This document shows, piece by piece, positions 1-9,242 of a stretch of DNA of 28,751 nucleotides. A program made the position numbers and the translations under genes. Position 1 is the stretch's first letter. Each line of letters starts with the position of its first letter. A model generated the notes under the pieces. That model was given only the letters and a program-made list of their open reading frames with translations, had not been told where the DNA came from and did not search any database. Source of the stretch: Spirogloea muscicola (lineage: Eukaryota; Streptophyta; Zygnematophyceae; Spirogloeales; Spirogloeaceae); assembly GCA_009602725.1 (NCBI GenBank), contig WELB01000136.1, forward strand, positions 73,086 through 101,836, given 5' to 3'.

Positions 1-295
1 CCTCCCCCCCTCCACCCCCCTTCTCCCCCACTAATGCCGTGGGCGCATGTGGCCTCCAGTATGGCTTCTGCATGATGATTTGCGCATTGCTTCAGTGTCC
101 AAATGATGTAACATACGAACAAACCAATAAGTGGTTGCATGCATGCACTGATGGTAGGCCTCATGCCTCCGGGCCTAGAATTTCAACGGAAAAGTAATAC
201 ATTTCAATAACCCATGGTTTACCTTGTCAGAGGTAGAAGTATGTACATAAGGAACGGAAATTGACCCTCTGTGACCCTCAAGATACGTGTTGCAG
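1..295. other. Upstream intronic sequence of the XEG113-like gene
   Basis: No coding exon can be supported here. The stretch opens with a C-rich low-complexity run and is probably the intron before the first visible exon, because a plausible acceptor (tgttgcag, AG at 294-295) ends it and the following frame is already deep inside the protein family. The true 5' exons of the gene must lie left of the window. Confidence 0.5.
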
Positions 296-2533
296 CACTG
301 ACACTGTCAGTGAGGCAATGCCGGCCGGTGCGCAGGTGGTGCAGCCACCTCAGGGGAAGGGCCCCCGCAACAACCGCATCTTCTGGACATTCGGCAAGCG
401 GCTGCGGCTGGGCGTGCTGCCCGTCGCGCAGTTCTGCAACGGGCACGTCTACTTCGTGCAGCGCATCCCGCAACGCGAGCGCATCCAGCCGTTCGTTGTC
501 CACAACACTTTCCAATTCCACTTCGCGCCCGGCAAGACACACCGGTTCCGCGAGGACGGCCTCTGGGCCCTCGACCCCCCAGAGTACGTATTACTCTTGA
601 CACAACCTCTCCACTCTGCACAATGCGAGATATTGAGCTGCTTGAAGCAACCTCACAGAGAAATTTATCATTGCTCTAAACGATGCAAACTGCACCGCAC
701 ATCCATAATGACTCTATGATGACTATATAATGACTCTAGCTTCTCAATCAATCCAGCCCGATGTAGCATCGTGGCCAGCATGTCCTGCTGAACAGCTGCT
801 GCCAAATGTCTGGTCACATCACAACCACCCAGATACTGAGGACGTCGTGAGCTGGTCATATCCTCATGCGTGCAAGCAGGTATTACGAGAAGGGCAACTT
901 CCTCTCATTCAACGCCACCGCGCCTGCGTGGATTCTGGGCATGAAGGCTGGCATCGCCAAGCACCAGGCCGCCATCCAGTACTATTATGTATGGCCCTGA
1001 CCTCAAGCTAATTCAGAGTGTACGTGAGAATAAAACCTGAGAACCTCTACGACGTGCATGCATGCGTACACTTGGTGGATAACCACGCTTGCTTGCAGGG
1101 GAATGCCTCTTCTGCTCCTGCAATAAGAGCTCCCATAACGAAGATAGGCGGAGAGCATGCAAAAGCTTAACTCAGTCACTAACAATACACTGGCCGCCTG
1201 ATTCAGGAGGCAACTCGCAATGCGATGGTGATGGCAAGGATCCTGAATCGCATCCTCATCCTGCCAACAGTGATGTGCTACTGCGACAGGTGAATGCTTG
1301 TCCCAGAATTGTCCCAGGAGATTGGTACTCTTGCCCTGCACTGTTACTTTGCCAACCCTGGAGTCGACTCTTGTCTGCTGTTCCTTAAGGCTCCTGACTT
1401 TTGACTGCTGCTTGTTGCAGGTGGTGGAACAGCCTGACGGCGCCCTGCAGAGCGCCCGGCGGGGACGTCGACCCCCCATTTGTCTGCCCCATGGATTATT
1501 TCGTCAACTCTATCTACTGGAACTGGGGCAGTGAAGCCGTGCCCTACCGCGTGCACACATTCCTCAATCATCCTATGGTGCCCAAAGTCATCAGACAGTC
1601 AAGGTAATGCGTGTGCATTAGGCGCCAATGGCTTGTGGCAAAGACTTCAAGATCCTCTGAGTATGAATATTTAGAGGGTTTGGTTCTGGACTGCAGGGCT
1701 TGAAAACTTGATTGCAGATTTATATGTAGGCTGAGGCGTGGGTTTGGTTGTGACATGAAGGCCTGCCTTCTTGCTCGCATGTATTGCATTGCTTATAGGC
1801 ACTACATCAACTATAATAACCACAGCCCACACATCAATTCAGAGTCCATGCTTGAATGATTTGCACATGTCCTGCCCCGTCATCAAAGGGTTGGTGGGCC
1901 TTCTCCTCGGCCAGCAGTGAAATACGTATCAAGAGTTGCAACTAGCAGTAGGCAGGATTGGCAACATGTGCCTCAGCAGCCTATGACAACCTCATGCATT
2001 GTGAGGTCTCTGACATAGCATATGCTTTGCAATGAGTTGCAGGGTTGAGGTACATCTGAAGGACAAGCCAGAGCTTCTTGCAGACAAGGACAAAGGCAAG
2101 CAGGCTTGGCTGCCGAAGAATGCCACTGATACGGAGGTTGCCAACTATCTGGCCGGCCTTAGTGACATCCGAGTGCTCCATTTCCCGGACGCTTTCAACT
2201 CCTTTTGCAGGTGTGCTGCATATGCTTTAACTATCCCACAATCTTACACGCAGTAGACAAAGCATGCTAGCTTACCACTGCAGGCTACGGAAGTCAGACG
2301 ATGATGGACAGCTTAACTAATACTGGAACGCTGCGTGGTTGTGACCGTCGCACATCAGATACGAGGACAACGCTGCCAATGAGGCCTTTGACACCTTAAC
2401 ACCACGGCACTTGTACGAAGAATGGTGCTGCACCGCAGATCACCAGTTCCGCAACTTCACCATAAGCCCGCTCATGCACCGGTCCTATGACAGCTGCAAG
2501 CGTGGGGCTCCGCTACTCACGGGAGCACAGTGA
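296..2533 (+). CDS. XEG113: XEG113-like arabinosyltransferase (GT77 family), C-terminal part, 6 exons visible
   Basis: The product resembles plant XEG113, a GT77 enzyme (nucleotide-diphospho-sugar transferase fold) that by family extends arabinose chains on hydroxyproline-rich cell-wall proteins in the Golgi. Proposed exons are 296-583, 880-988, 1207-1289, 1421-1603, 2043-2210 and 2359-2533 (TGA). All junctions are GT-AG with consistent phase, giving 334 residues plus stop. Family landmarks are FCNGHVYFVQ, VVHNTFQFHFAPGKTHRFRE followed by DPPEYYEKGNFLSFN across the first intron, the helix ending ARILNRILILP, PPFVCPMDYF in exon 4, and a C-terminal EEWCC segment. The spacing from the His of exon 2 to ILNR matches the plant proteins residue for residue, which fixes the exon 2/3 join. 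The 5' acceptor at 295 is the least certain boundary. The N-terminal half, including the expected DxD donor-binding motif and membrane anchor, is outside the window. Confidence is high for the family and moderate for the exact acceptor specificity. Confidence 0.85.
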
Positions 2534-4049
2534 CGCGGTCGCTGAAGCGGAAGCAGGACGTGCAGTCCATCTTTTGCAGTCGAGCCTGCAGTCCTAGCTC
2601 CCGGGTTTGTGTGCAGTGGACTGATAAGCAAGCCGGGACAGCGGCAATGCCTAAGGGTCCATGCTAGACCAGGCAGCTCCAAGCTGCCCCGTGATCTTGC
2701 AGACTGAAGTTAGTAGATTCTGCAGAGGCTGCATGATGAGCTTGGAGCAAGCAAGGAGCCTGGAACATGAACGGCTCTTGGCCTCGGGCCTCTCCTTCCT
2801 TGCTCCAACGAGCTCAATGACACAGAACCGTGACGATTGGCAGCCTGATGCAGCCCAGCGGGCTTTCCCCATGGCCGGCCGCATGCGGCTTGAGCACTTT
2901 TGAGCAGCTTTGCCAAAGTGCTTTGGCCGCATGGCTGAGCAGTAGGCAGCAGGAGACACATGTGGGATGCTTCTCATTGCGCCCACACATGACTGCTAGC
3001 CTGGCCAGGTTATGGCCTTATGGCTCACATGGTCGGCCTTGATCTTGACCACGTCGACAAACTCTGTCTTAAGTTGTCCTTGTGACATTGTGAGAGACCC
3101 TGCCTCCACATCTTGCAGACTCCTCTTGTGTCAGTGTGCCAGCCTGCAAAGTCTCAGCGTCCGATAGCCAGTCATTGACATACTGTTCCGAAAGGTGGTG
3201 CATCATGCTCTTCAACTACAAGCAACTGGCAGATGCTCTTATCTCCGAACGCCTGCCTTAGGCACCATACATCAAGGAGATCCAAGCCGTCAGCCATCAT
3301 AGATTTAACCTTTGTGACATTCTTTACTTACTTGGCTCTTAGTCTAGTCTCCTCTTCGGTGGATGTGGTTCCTCTCTAGGTTGCAAGCTGCTCTTTCATG
3401 TCGCTTCGGAAAGAGTTCACGCACTCATGGGGGACCTGGGGGTCCATGATCAGCAACCTGGTGCCTTTTTGGGCAATTAAGTGGTGCCGAGGAGCAAGCA
3501 TCCAATATAGGCAGCTCGCAAGCTCACATCATTTGGAGCAGGTCATTTGTAGGAAATCTGCACCTCAGAACGTTCGGGTGACTTTAAATAAGAGTATGTG
3601 GTGAATTACGCCTTGACCAATCTCAGTGCAGGCAGCAGGATATACGATACCAGCAATCAAATTTGGCTCAAGAATCTGCTCATCGCATATTTGTTGTTCA
3701 GTAGAATCTTGAAGTTTGAGCTCAAGCATCACCTGAAGTAACTGCAAATGCGAGCCCTGTATACAATAAGCTGCCTAGGTTGCTTCCTGACACGTGCGAC
3801 AACTATAAGTATAAGTTATTACGATTTGTGAGCAGCAAACAGCCATGGTAATTGCTTATGTGGCGGTTAGAAGAGTGTTGGCAATACCTTTCAAAGCAGT
3901 ATCAGCCGAGAAGTCGTCAGCAATAAATGTCAGCCTCGTGATGATTGGTACTTGCCATGACGGCCTGGCACGTACTGGCACTAGCACGGACTTGGCCCGT
4001 CCAGGTGGCCCTCGGGTTGCCCTTGGGGGTTGTCCTTGGGGGTTGCCCC
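2534..4049. other. Intergenic, no gene recognised
   Basis: After the XEG113-like stop codon no reading frame here shows a recognisable protein or a convincing exon series. It should contain the 3' UTR of that gene. The only structure seen is a short imperfect inverted repeat around 2877-2937: a GCCGCATG...GCACTTT half, then its complement AAAGTGC...GCCGCATGGC. From about 4000 a short G/T-rich tandem (cttgggggttg units, 4021-4055) leads into the retroelement remains. Confidence 0.5.
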
Positions 4050-4440
4050 GGGCCGCCGTCGGTCAGCACCTCCGCGCAGGCCCCAAAGCGGCAGCGAGTT
4101 CCATGGCGCATTCGACGAGCTCCTGGAGGTGGCTCTGATCGACCACCGGACAACCTCGCGCAACAATCCGCAGGCGGACGGGCTGGCGGAGCGGATGATT
4201 CAGACCATCAAGCGGGGACTGCGGAAGTTCTGTCTGGAGAGGGACACCAGGGAGTGGGATCTTTTCCTCACCTGGTTGCTGATGGGGTACCGCATGAGTA
4301 AGCAGGCGGCGTTGGCGAGCTACTATCCGTCCTTCTTGCTCTTTGGCAGGCATCCTCTGCTGCCAGCTGCCATCCGACCGCGGGTGGAGCCAGTGGTGGA
4401 CAACACCCGATCCAGGAAGCAAGCTGAGATCAGCGAGCTG
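4050..4440 (+). mobile_element. Ty3/gypsy-type integrase fragment (C-terminal half of catalytic core), degenerate
   Basis: The plus strand from about 4091 encodes the second half of a retroviral-type integrase core: SEFHGAFDELLEVALIDH, then TTSRNNPQADGLAERMIQ, where the Glu of the D,D-E triad is expected in the NPQADGLAER region. It continues with KRGLRKFCLERDTREWD and LLFGRHPLLPAAIRPRVEP. The preceding integrase segment, FGACAEVLTDGGP with the second catalytic Asp, lies on the opposite strand at about 4093-4052 and abuts it head to head. The core is therefore split and inverted at this point and cannot be functional. At about 4435 it meets another oppositely oriented fragment. By family it derives from the pol polyprotein of an LTR retrotransposon; no LTR, protease or intact reverse transcriptase was found. 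Confidence 0.8.
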
Positions 4441-5577
4441 GACTTGTCTGGGATCGCCACAACCTCCACCCACTTGCTTGCATGCTCGACCATGATGAGA
4501 ATGTAGCGTTGCCCACGCTTCGACAGTGGCAGCTCGCCTGCAAGATCGAGACTCCACCTTTACAAGAATCCATTGATGGGGAGTGGATGCAGCTCCACGC
4601 TGCGCACCGTGAGGTTGGCTCGGACGCGGGCGCAGGCCTGGCACCGCGCCACCACTGCAGCGACATCCCTGGCCATCCCCTTCCACCAGTGACCACACGC
4701 CACAAGCTGTGGGTCCTCTCTTCACCCCCAAGTGCCCCAGCAGCTCATGCTGCTGCAGCGGCGTCCGCTCCGCTGGCCTGGGCACCACTCGCTCCCCACC
4801 ATCCTTCTTCAACTGGCTTGAATTGGCCTCCCTTTCAATTCATGCGCCCCGCGCGCCTTCTCTCTCAACTGCAGAAGGTGGCCCTCGCGCCACCGGTACC
4901 GTTGCGCCCGCTGCTGCACACGGTCCTTGCTCGCCTTGCTCCTCCCCAACGGATTTTCAGGCCGTTCGAGGTACTCCAGCACCTCCAGGTCGCTCCACAC
5001 GTCCGGATCACCACCAGCCGCCTGCTGGGAGGTCTCTCCTGGCACGAGCCTCGGAGCGGTATATGTAGTCAATCTGCCTTCTGCCACGACACCGCCCTCG
5101 AGTGCCACATTGCTAGTGGCGAAGCCTAGCAGCTGCGGCATGGCTTCATGGCGACAGTACCACCTGGAGGTCTCTTCCATCACGGCGGCCAGGCTTTTCG
5201 CTACCCACGCGGTCTTCAATCGCCGGCTCCCGCTCCACGCTCCCGACGCTCCCGACGCTCTCCACGCTCCCGCGTGGGTGCAGAGTTCGTGGTCTTCGGG
5301 CCTGTCAAGCAGCTGCAGCAGCATCACCGAAGCCGACCACGCGGGCAGCTCCACCTCCGCACGGTCGTGGTCCGCCCGTGCCACACTCCTGTCTTGAGGA
5401 CTCGGGTTGGGGTTGCGACTGAGGGCCGTCCGCGTCCAGGTGAGCCTCCCCCGCACGATGGCGGATCTCAAAAATTGTACTCCTGCACGATAAGCGCCCA
5501 TCTTGCGTGACCGGCTTTCCTGTCAGCTTCTGGTTCGTCATAAGCCATTTCAACGGCTGATGATCGGTCACCAGCAC
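4432..5577 (-). mobile_element. Ty3/gypsy pol fragment: RNase H end, integrase zinc-binding region, start of integrase core; frameshifted
   Basis: Read on the minus strand from 5577 down, the order is canonical for Ty3/gypsy pol. First comes the RNase H end (TDHQPLKWLMTNQKLTG, then FEIRHRAGEAHLDADG), then a spacer with the ASKDRVQQRAQRYRWREG segment, then the integrase HHCC zinc-binding region (HELLGHLGVKR plus a Cys-containing stretch in a shifted frame), and finally the start of the core in a third frame (4705-4430). Several frame changes and a missing middle of the core show it is dead. The upper part, 5329-5577, is also the left arm of the large foldback. Confidence 0.75.
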
Positions 5578-5956
5578 GAATGTTTTGCACTAAAGTAGGG
5601 ACGGAAGTGCACCACCGCCCACACAATGCAAAGGCACGCCCTCATACGAGCTGTAGTTAGCCTCCGCGGCGTGTGGGCGGTGGTACACTTCCGTCCCTAC
5701 TTTAGTGCAGAACATTCATGCTGGTGACCGATCATCAGCCGTTGAAACGGCTCATGACGAACCAGAAGCTGACAGGAAAGCACGCAAGATGGGTGCTTAT
5801 CCTGCAGGAGTGCAACTTTGAGATCCGCCATCGTGCGGGGGAGGCACACCTGGACGCGGACGGCCTCACGCAATCCCAACCCGAGTACTCAAGACAGGAG
5901 TGTGGCACGGGCGGACCACGACCGTGCGGAGGTGGAGCTGCCCGCGTGGTCGGCTT
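5329..5956. repeat. Large inverted repeat (foldback) built from retroelement RNase H sequence
   Basis: The left arm is about 5329-5624 and the right arm about 5671-5956, separated by a 46-bp spacer (5625-5670). At the inner edge, accaccgcccacac is mirrored by gtgtgggcggtgg. At the outer edge, gaagccgaccacgcgggc is mirrored by gcccgcgtggtcggcttc. The arms differ by small indels (296 versus 286 bp) and scattered substitutions. Both carry the RNase H C-terminal reading frame in opposite directions. The spacer shows no similarity to the element frame. Confidence 0.9.
5718..5880 (+). mobile_element. Ty3/gypsy RNase H C-terminal fragment, inverted second copy
   Basis: The plus strand encodes TDHQPLKRLMTNQKLTGKHA, then RWVLILQECNFEIRHRAGEA and a short tail. 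This is the same RNase H end as in the minus-strand copy at 5577-5400. Here the segment between the TDHQPLK and FEIRHR motifs stays open, so this copy is less damaged than its mirror image. It is the right arm of the foldback and has no upstream reverse transcriptase. Confidence 0.8.
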
Positions 5957-6006
5957 CACCTCCGCATGGTCGTGGTCCGCCCACGCCACACTCCTGTCTT
6001 GAGTAC
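5884..6006. repeat. Second, nested inverted repeat at the right edge of the foldback
   Basis: The arms are about 5884-5934 and 5957-6006 with a spacer of about 22 bp. Segment gtactcaagacaggagtgtg on the left is mirrored by cacactcctgtcttgagtac on the right, and the central part (ggaccacgaccgtgcggaggt) is mirrored with one or two changes. The left arm is also part of the larger right arm, so this short sequence occurs three times: minus at 5340-5400, plus at 5884-5934, minus at 5957-6006. Confidence 0.85.
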
Positions 6007-6319
6007 CCCCGGTGGAGAGATACCTAGCGCCGCCGCCACCGCAGCCGCCGGCAAGGGTTCGGAGGGTTCGGCGCACGTCCCGAGTAGGCCAGCGCTCCAG
6101 GCCAGGGTGGCCAGGGGGCCGAAGCGGGCGGTGAGAGATCCCCGGGCGCAGGTGACCAGGCGAGGCGGGCGTGAGGGAGAGAGCGAGGCGAGGACAGAGT
6201 CTTCACTTGCGCGAGACAGTTTACACTTGCGGAAAGATCTGGTGCTCCAGAAGCGTGGCAGGCCTTACCTCAGGTTGGGCGACACATCATGCGGAGAAGA
6301 AGTGGCACTCAAGGAAAGC

Positions 6320-6765
6320 AAGCGCGGCCAGATTGACTGGTGGCTGGGAGAGGCCTGCCCAAATGGGCTGGCTTTGCTGGCCCCCTTTTTCTATGGGCGA
6401 GCACTTTCTCAATGGGGGCAAACAAAGTGCTCGCGATAGAGAAGAGTGGCTGGCAAAAGGAAGGGCTCGCCCATAGCGAAGAAGAAAGAGCGCGCCCATA
6501 GAGAAAGGGGGCCAGCAAAGCCAGCTCAGAAAGAATGGACAATGTCAAAAGCCAAAAAACACAAAAACAAAAAACACACAGCTAGGCAGCTAGAGAAGAA
6601 GACACGACGAAGAGGGGCTGGCAAAGCCAGCCCAAAAAGAATGGACAATGTCCAAAGCCAAAGAAAGAGATGCCGAAGAAGGTCTACACTACCAAACACA
6701 ACAACACACTAGGGAAGCTCAATACCCACGAGTGAGCAACAGCAGGTCAGAATAAAAAGAACTAC
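6320..6765 (-). repeat. Dispersed repeat family, composite copy with internal inverted repeat
   Basis: Orientation is defined by the cluster at 20.9-21.4 kb. This stretch contains in reverse the family segments aagcgcggccagattgact (6325 on), two copies of agaatggacaatgtc (6532 and 6640 regions), the hairpin ggctggcaaagccagcc (6616 region) and, at 6719-6757, the terminal block ending in the frame SDLLLLTRGY-stop. Inside it, 6369-6397 and 6492-6524 form an inverted repeat (gctttgctggccccc versus gggggccagcaaagc, extending into ctatgggcg/cgcccatag). No transposase is encoded, so it looks non-autonomous or like a decayed remnant. Confidence 0.7.
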
Positions 6766-7204
6766 ACTACAATCCATGCCTTTGGACTAGGACTAAGACA
6801 TCAGCCAGAGGACGCTCAAGGGCAAGGGCTGCGAAAAGCAAAAAAGAACTGACACATCATTCTTCTTTCTGACACATCATTCCCGTGCGCCATGGACATA
6901 TATGGCGGCTACGGAACGAAGTGGTCTTCCCTCCTCCATCGCCTGGCACTGCATGTTGATGCCCGCCGACGTAGTCGGGAGGGTAGCTTAGGCCATTCTA
7001 GCGTCCCGCAAGCCGTCATTGCATGCTATAGAACGCGGCTATCATCGAGTCAGAAAACAGAAAACAGAGTCTGCAGCGCTCCCAGGCACTCGCGAGTCAC
7101 CAGCGTGCAGGTCGTGCATTAGCCCAGGCTAGTGGCTTCCGTGGTGGTGGTTTGGTTCCTCCTTGTCGTCTTAGCACTTTGTCCCCTTCTTTCTTTCTGC
7201 GCCA
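6766..7204. other. Intergenic, no gene recognised
   Basis: No supported exon was found. A short direct repeat (tgacacatcattc) occurs twice near 6851-6883. The open frames are short and show no recognisable motif. Confidence 0.45.
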
Positions 7205-7382
7205 TTCGGCTCCTCTTGACCTTGTCCATTCCTTTTGGGCTGGCTTCTCCCAGCCACCAGTCAATTCGGCCGCGCTTTTCTCTCAGTACAGCTTGTCAGA
7301 TACGCATGTGTGTGGGTATTAGTGTCCCCCCTAGCCAGCTTAACTTGGCCTTTGGCCTTCGTTTGTTTCAAACACACGAAAT
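7205..7382 (+). repeat. Dispersed repeat family copy plus a second shared segment
   Basis: Segment 7214-7290 contains ttgtccattccttttgggc, the loose hairpin ggctggcttctcccagcc and agtcaattcggccgcgctt, matching the family copies at 21245-21300 and, in reverse, at 6325-6350. Segment 7343-7380 (tttggccttcgtttgtttca core) is similar to the reverse of 15597-15632. It encodes nothing recognisable. Confidence 0.7.
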
Positions 7383-7496
7383 TGTCCCTAGCCAGCTCAT
7401 TACCCAGTTAACAGGACATTTGTAAGGCCAGAATTGGCCTCCCTTTCAAATTTCAGAAGCTTCTCTGCCTACGTCTGGCAGGCGTCCGACTGGCAT

Positions 7497-7572
7497 CAAG
7501 TCGCCGCGACATGCGGCAGCTGCTGCGGCGGCCGCGGCGGCGGCGGCGGCCGCGGCGGCCATGCGCCGCCAN
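7497..7572. repeat. GCN/CGG trinucleotide-rich tract ending at an ambiguous base
   Basis: An almost pure run of gcggcggcc-type triplets (7513-7568) would encode polyalanine on one strand. It is followed at once by a single N at 7572, which may mark an assembly problem in the GC-rich repeat. Confidence 0.8.
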
Positions 7573-7869
7573 CCTCGTGGCAAACGCGCGCGTTTTCTCC
7601 TTAACGCCGCCCGAAATGAGTCCTCGTCAGCGTCCGATGTGGCGCCTCCGTGGCGAGTGCCCATGACCCGGCCCGCAAGACTGTCAAGCCGGCCGTTCCA
7701 TACACCGCGCGACACGTACCCCTCGACGCCAAGCCAACGAGAGAAAAAGGCGCGCCGTGCGCATGGGACGAGAGGGGGAGGCGAAAGAAGCCGACCAACT
7801 GTTCAGGCAAACGCTAAAGCGAAAGTAGGAATACACAAATGGAAGCCCTGTGCTAAGGGGCCACGCTAA
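7561..7869 (+). other. Open frame of about 102 codons, doubtful hypothetical
   Basis: An ATG directly after the GCN tract opens a basic, Arg/Ala/Ser-rich frame to 7869, with an unknown residue at the N. It has no recognisable domain and no supporting splice pattern, and its composition simply follows the GC-rich DNA. A minus-strand polyalanine frame across the same place is equally open. I list it only so the stretch is described; it may be non-coding. Confidence 0.15.
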
Positions 7870-7897
7870 CACTAAGAATGCAAGCTGAAGGGGGACG

Positions 7898-8110
7898 TCA
7901 GTACCCATGAGTGAGCACATACGATTCCGACGAGCAAACAAGAGCTCTGGGCTCCTCGGTTTTGGGCAGCCGTGTCACGACTTTCGCCCCTTCTCGAAGA
8001 GCTGCTATTGCATAGGCAGTTGTGTTGTCGATATGATGGCAGGGCTTCCCGCTTTTCCCTGTCCATCCTTTTTGGGCTGGCCTTCCCCCACCGCCTCCAC
8101 TGGAACAACT
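7898..8110 (-). repeat. Diverged dispersed repeat family copy
   Basis: At 7898-7930 the reverse strand ends in the frame SESYVLTHGY-stop, a diverged form of the family's SDLLLLTRGY-stop end. At 8060-8095 the plus strand carries ctgtccatcctttttgggc followed by tggccttccccca, a weakened family hairpin. The two parts are in mixed orientation, so this is a rearranged remnant. Confidence 0.5.
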
Positions 8111-9242
8111 TCCTCTCAGTTGAGCAGCATAGAGCACGTTCTAGGAGTACGAAAATGTCGGATTGAGAATATGCTATACACCAAGGGGAAGACACTTACC
8201 CCTGGGGGCGTATAGCAGTGAGCATGGCAGGTCATAGCACATACAGTCATACAGGCATAGCAGATCTATGCAGCACGCAAGTCACCTCTGGTCGTGTAGC
8301 AAAGACTCTCCAGGAAGTTTCACGGGAGTACATTTTTGTCTCTGACGTAGTCACGAGGATTATGCAAGGATAATCGACCAACATGAAGCCGACTTTTCTG
8401 AACTGCAAAGGGTACAAACCTCATTACAGCAGCGCTTGGAGATTCCTGCATCAAAAGGTCACACATACCAATCCTATTTTTGGGAATCAGCAGAGAAGAT
8501 TATGCAAGGTCGGAGGCAGAATGGCCCCTGAATGTAATGAAGGGCACAAGGACCGCATGACTCTTTGGTGCTGATGCTGCAGTAAGTGGTTATTTAGAAT
8601 TCATAACATCTCCTCAAGATAGTTGGCGAGCTGGCCATGGCTGGCACAGTCCTCGTTGGTGGCATTCATTTGCATGTGCTCCTATAATTTACTTAGATAG
8701 AGTGCTGGTTGTGCCAGGGTCGCTGCAAGCCCCATAATGTCTCTGTGGAGGAAGGCTCCTCTTCAGTTGCTGCAATGCTCTGCCAACTGCCAGCCGGCCA
8801 GCATTTCTGACCACATCCTTCTTGACCAACTCAGAAATTGCCATCCGTCATCCTCACAGGCAGCTCGTTTGCAAAGGGTTGGGGCAGGGCATGAGCCATC
8901 GTGAGCTAGGGATGCCATGGCAGCTTCATACGTCACTACTGCAGAACTGGCTAATTATGAACGTCAACAACTGAAGCCCTTGGGGTGATCGCCCTCTAAT
9001 GCGCAATGTAATACCACTGGGACTGGTTGGAAGCATATCCCATTAAATCTGCAGTTAGTGGCCCTCTCAGCACTTTCCAAGGACGCAATGGTGCAAGGCA
9101 TTGACTTTTGATGGAAGCGAAGAAAGCCCTGCAGACCATTGCTGCAAAGAGCTATATTTCTACAAATAGCGTTGCTATAAGTGCTCATCTGTGCAAGCGA
9201 ATGGCTGGCAGCATTGCCTTGAGAAGCAGCACTAGGCCTGTG
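8111..9242. other. Intergenic, downstream of the PDI gene
   Basis: No gene is recognised. The right part should hold the 3' UTR of the minus-strand PDI gene, whose stop codon is at 9243-9245. The frames seen are short and unlike any family I know. Confidence 0.45.

Noticed and set aside
4063-4812. Minus-strand frame of 249 codons as one gene
   Set aside because: Only its upper part carries integrase zinc-region sequence; the lower part is the antisense of the plus-strand integrase fragment. It is a mosaic of retroelement remains, not a gene.
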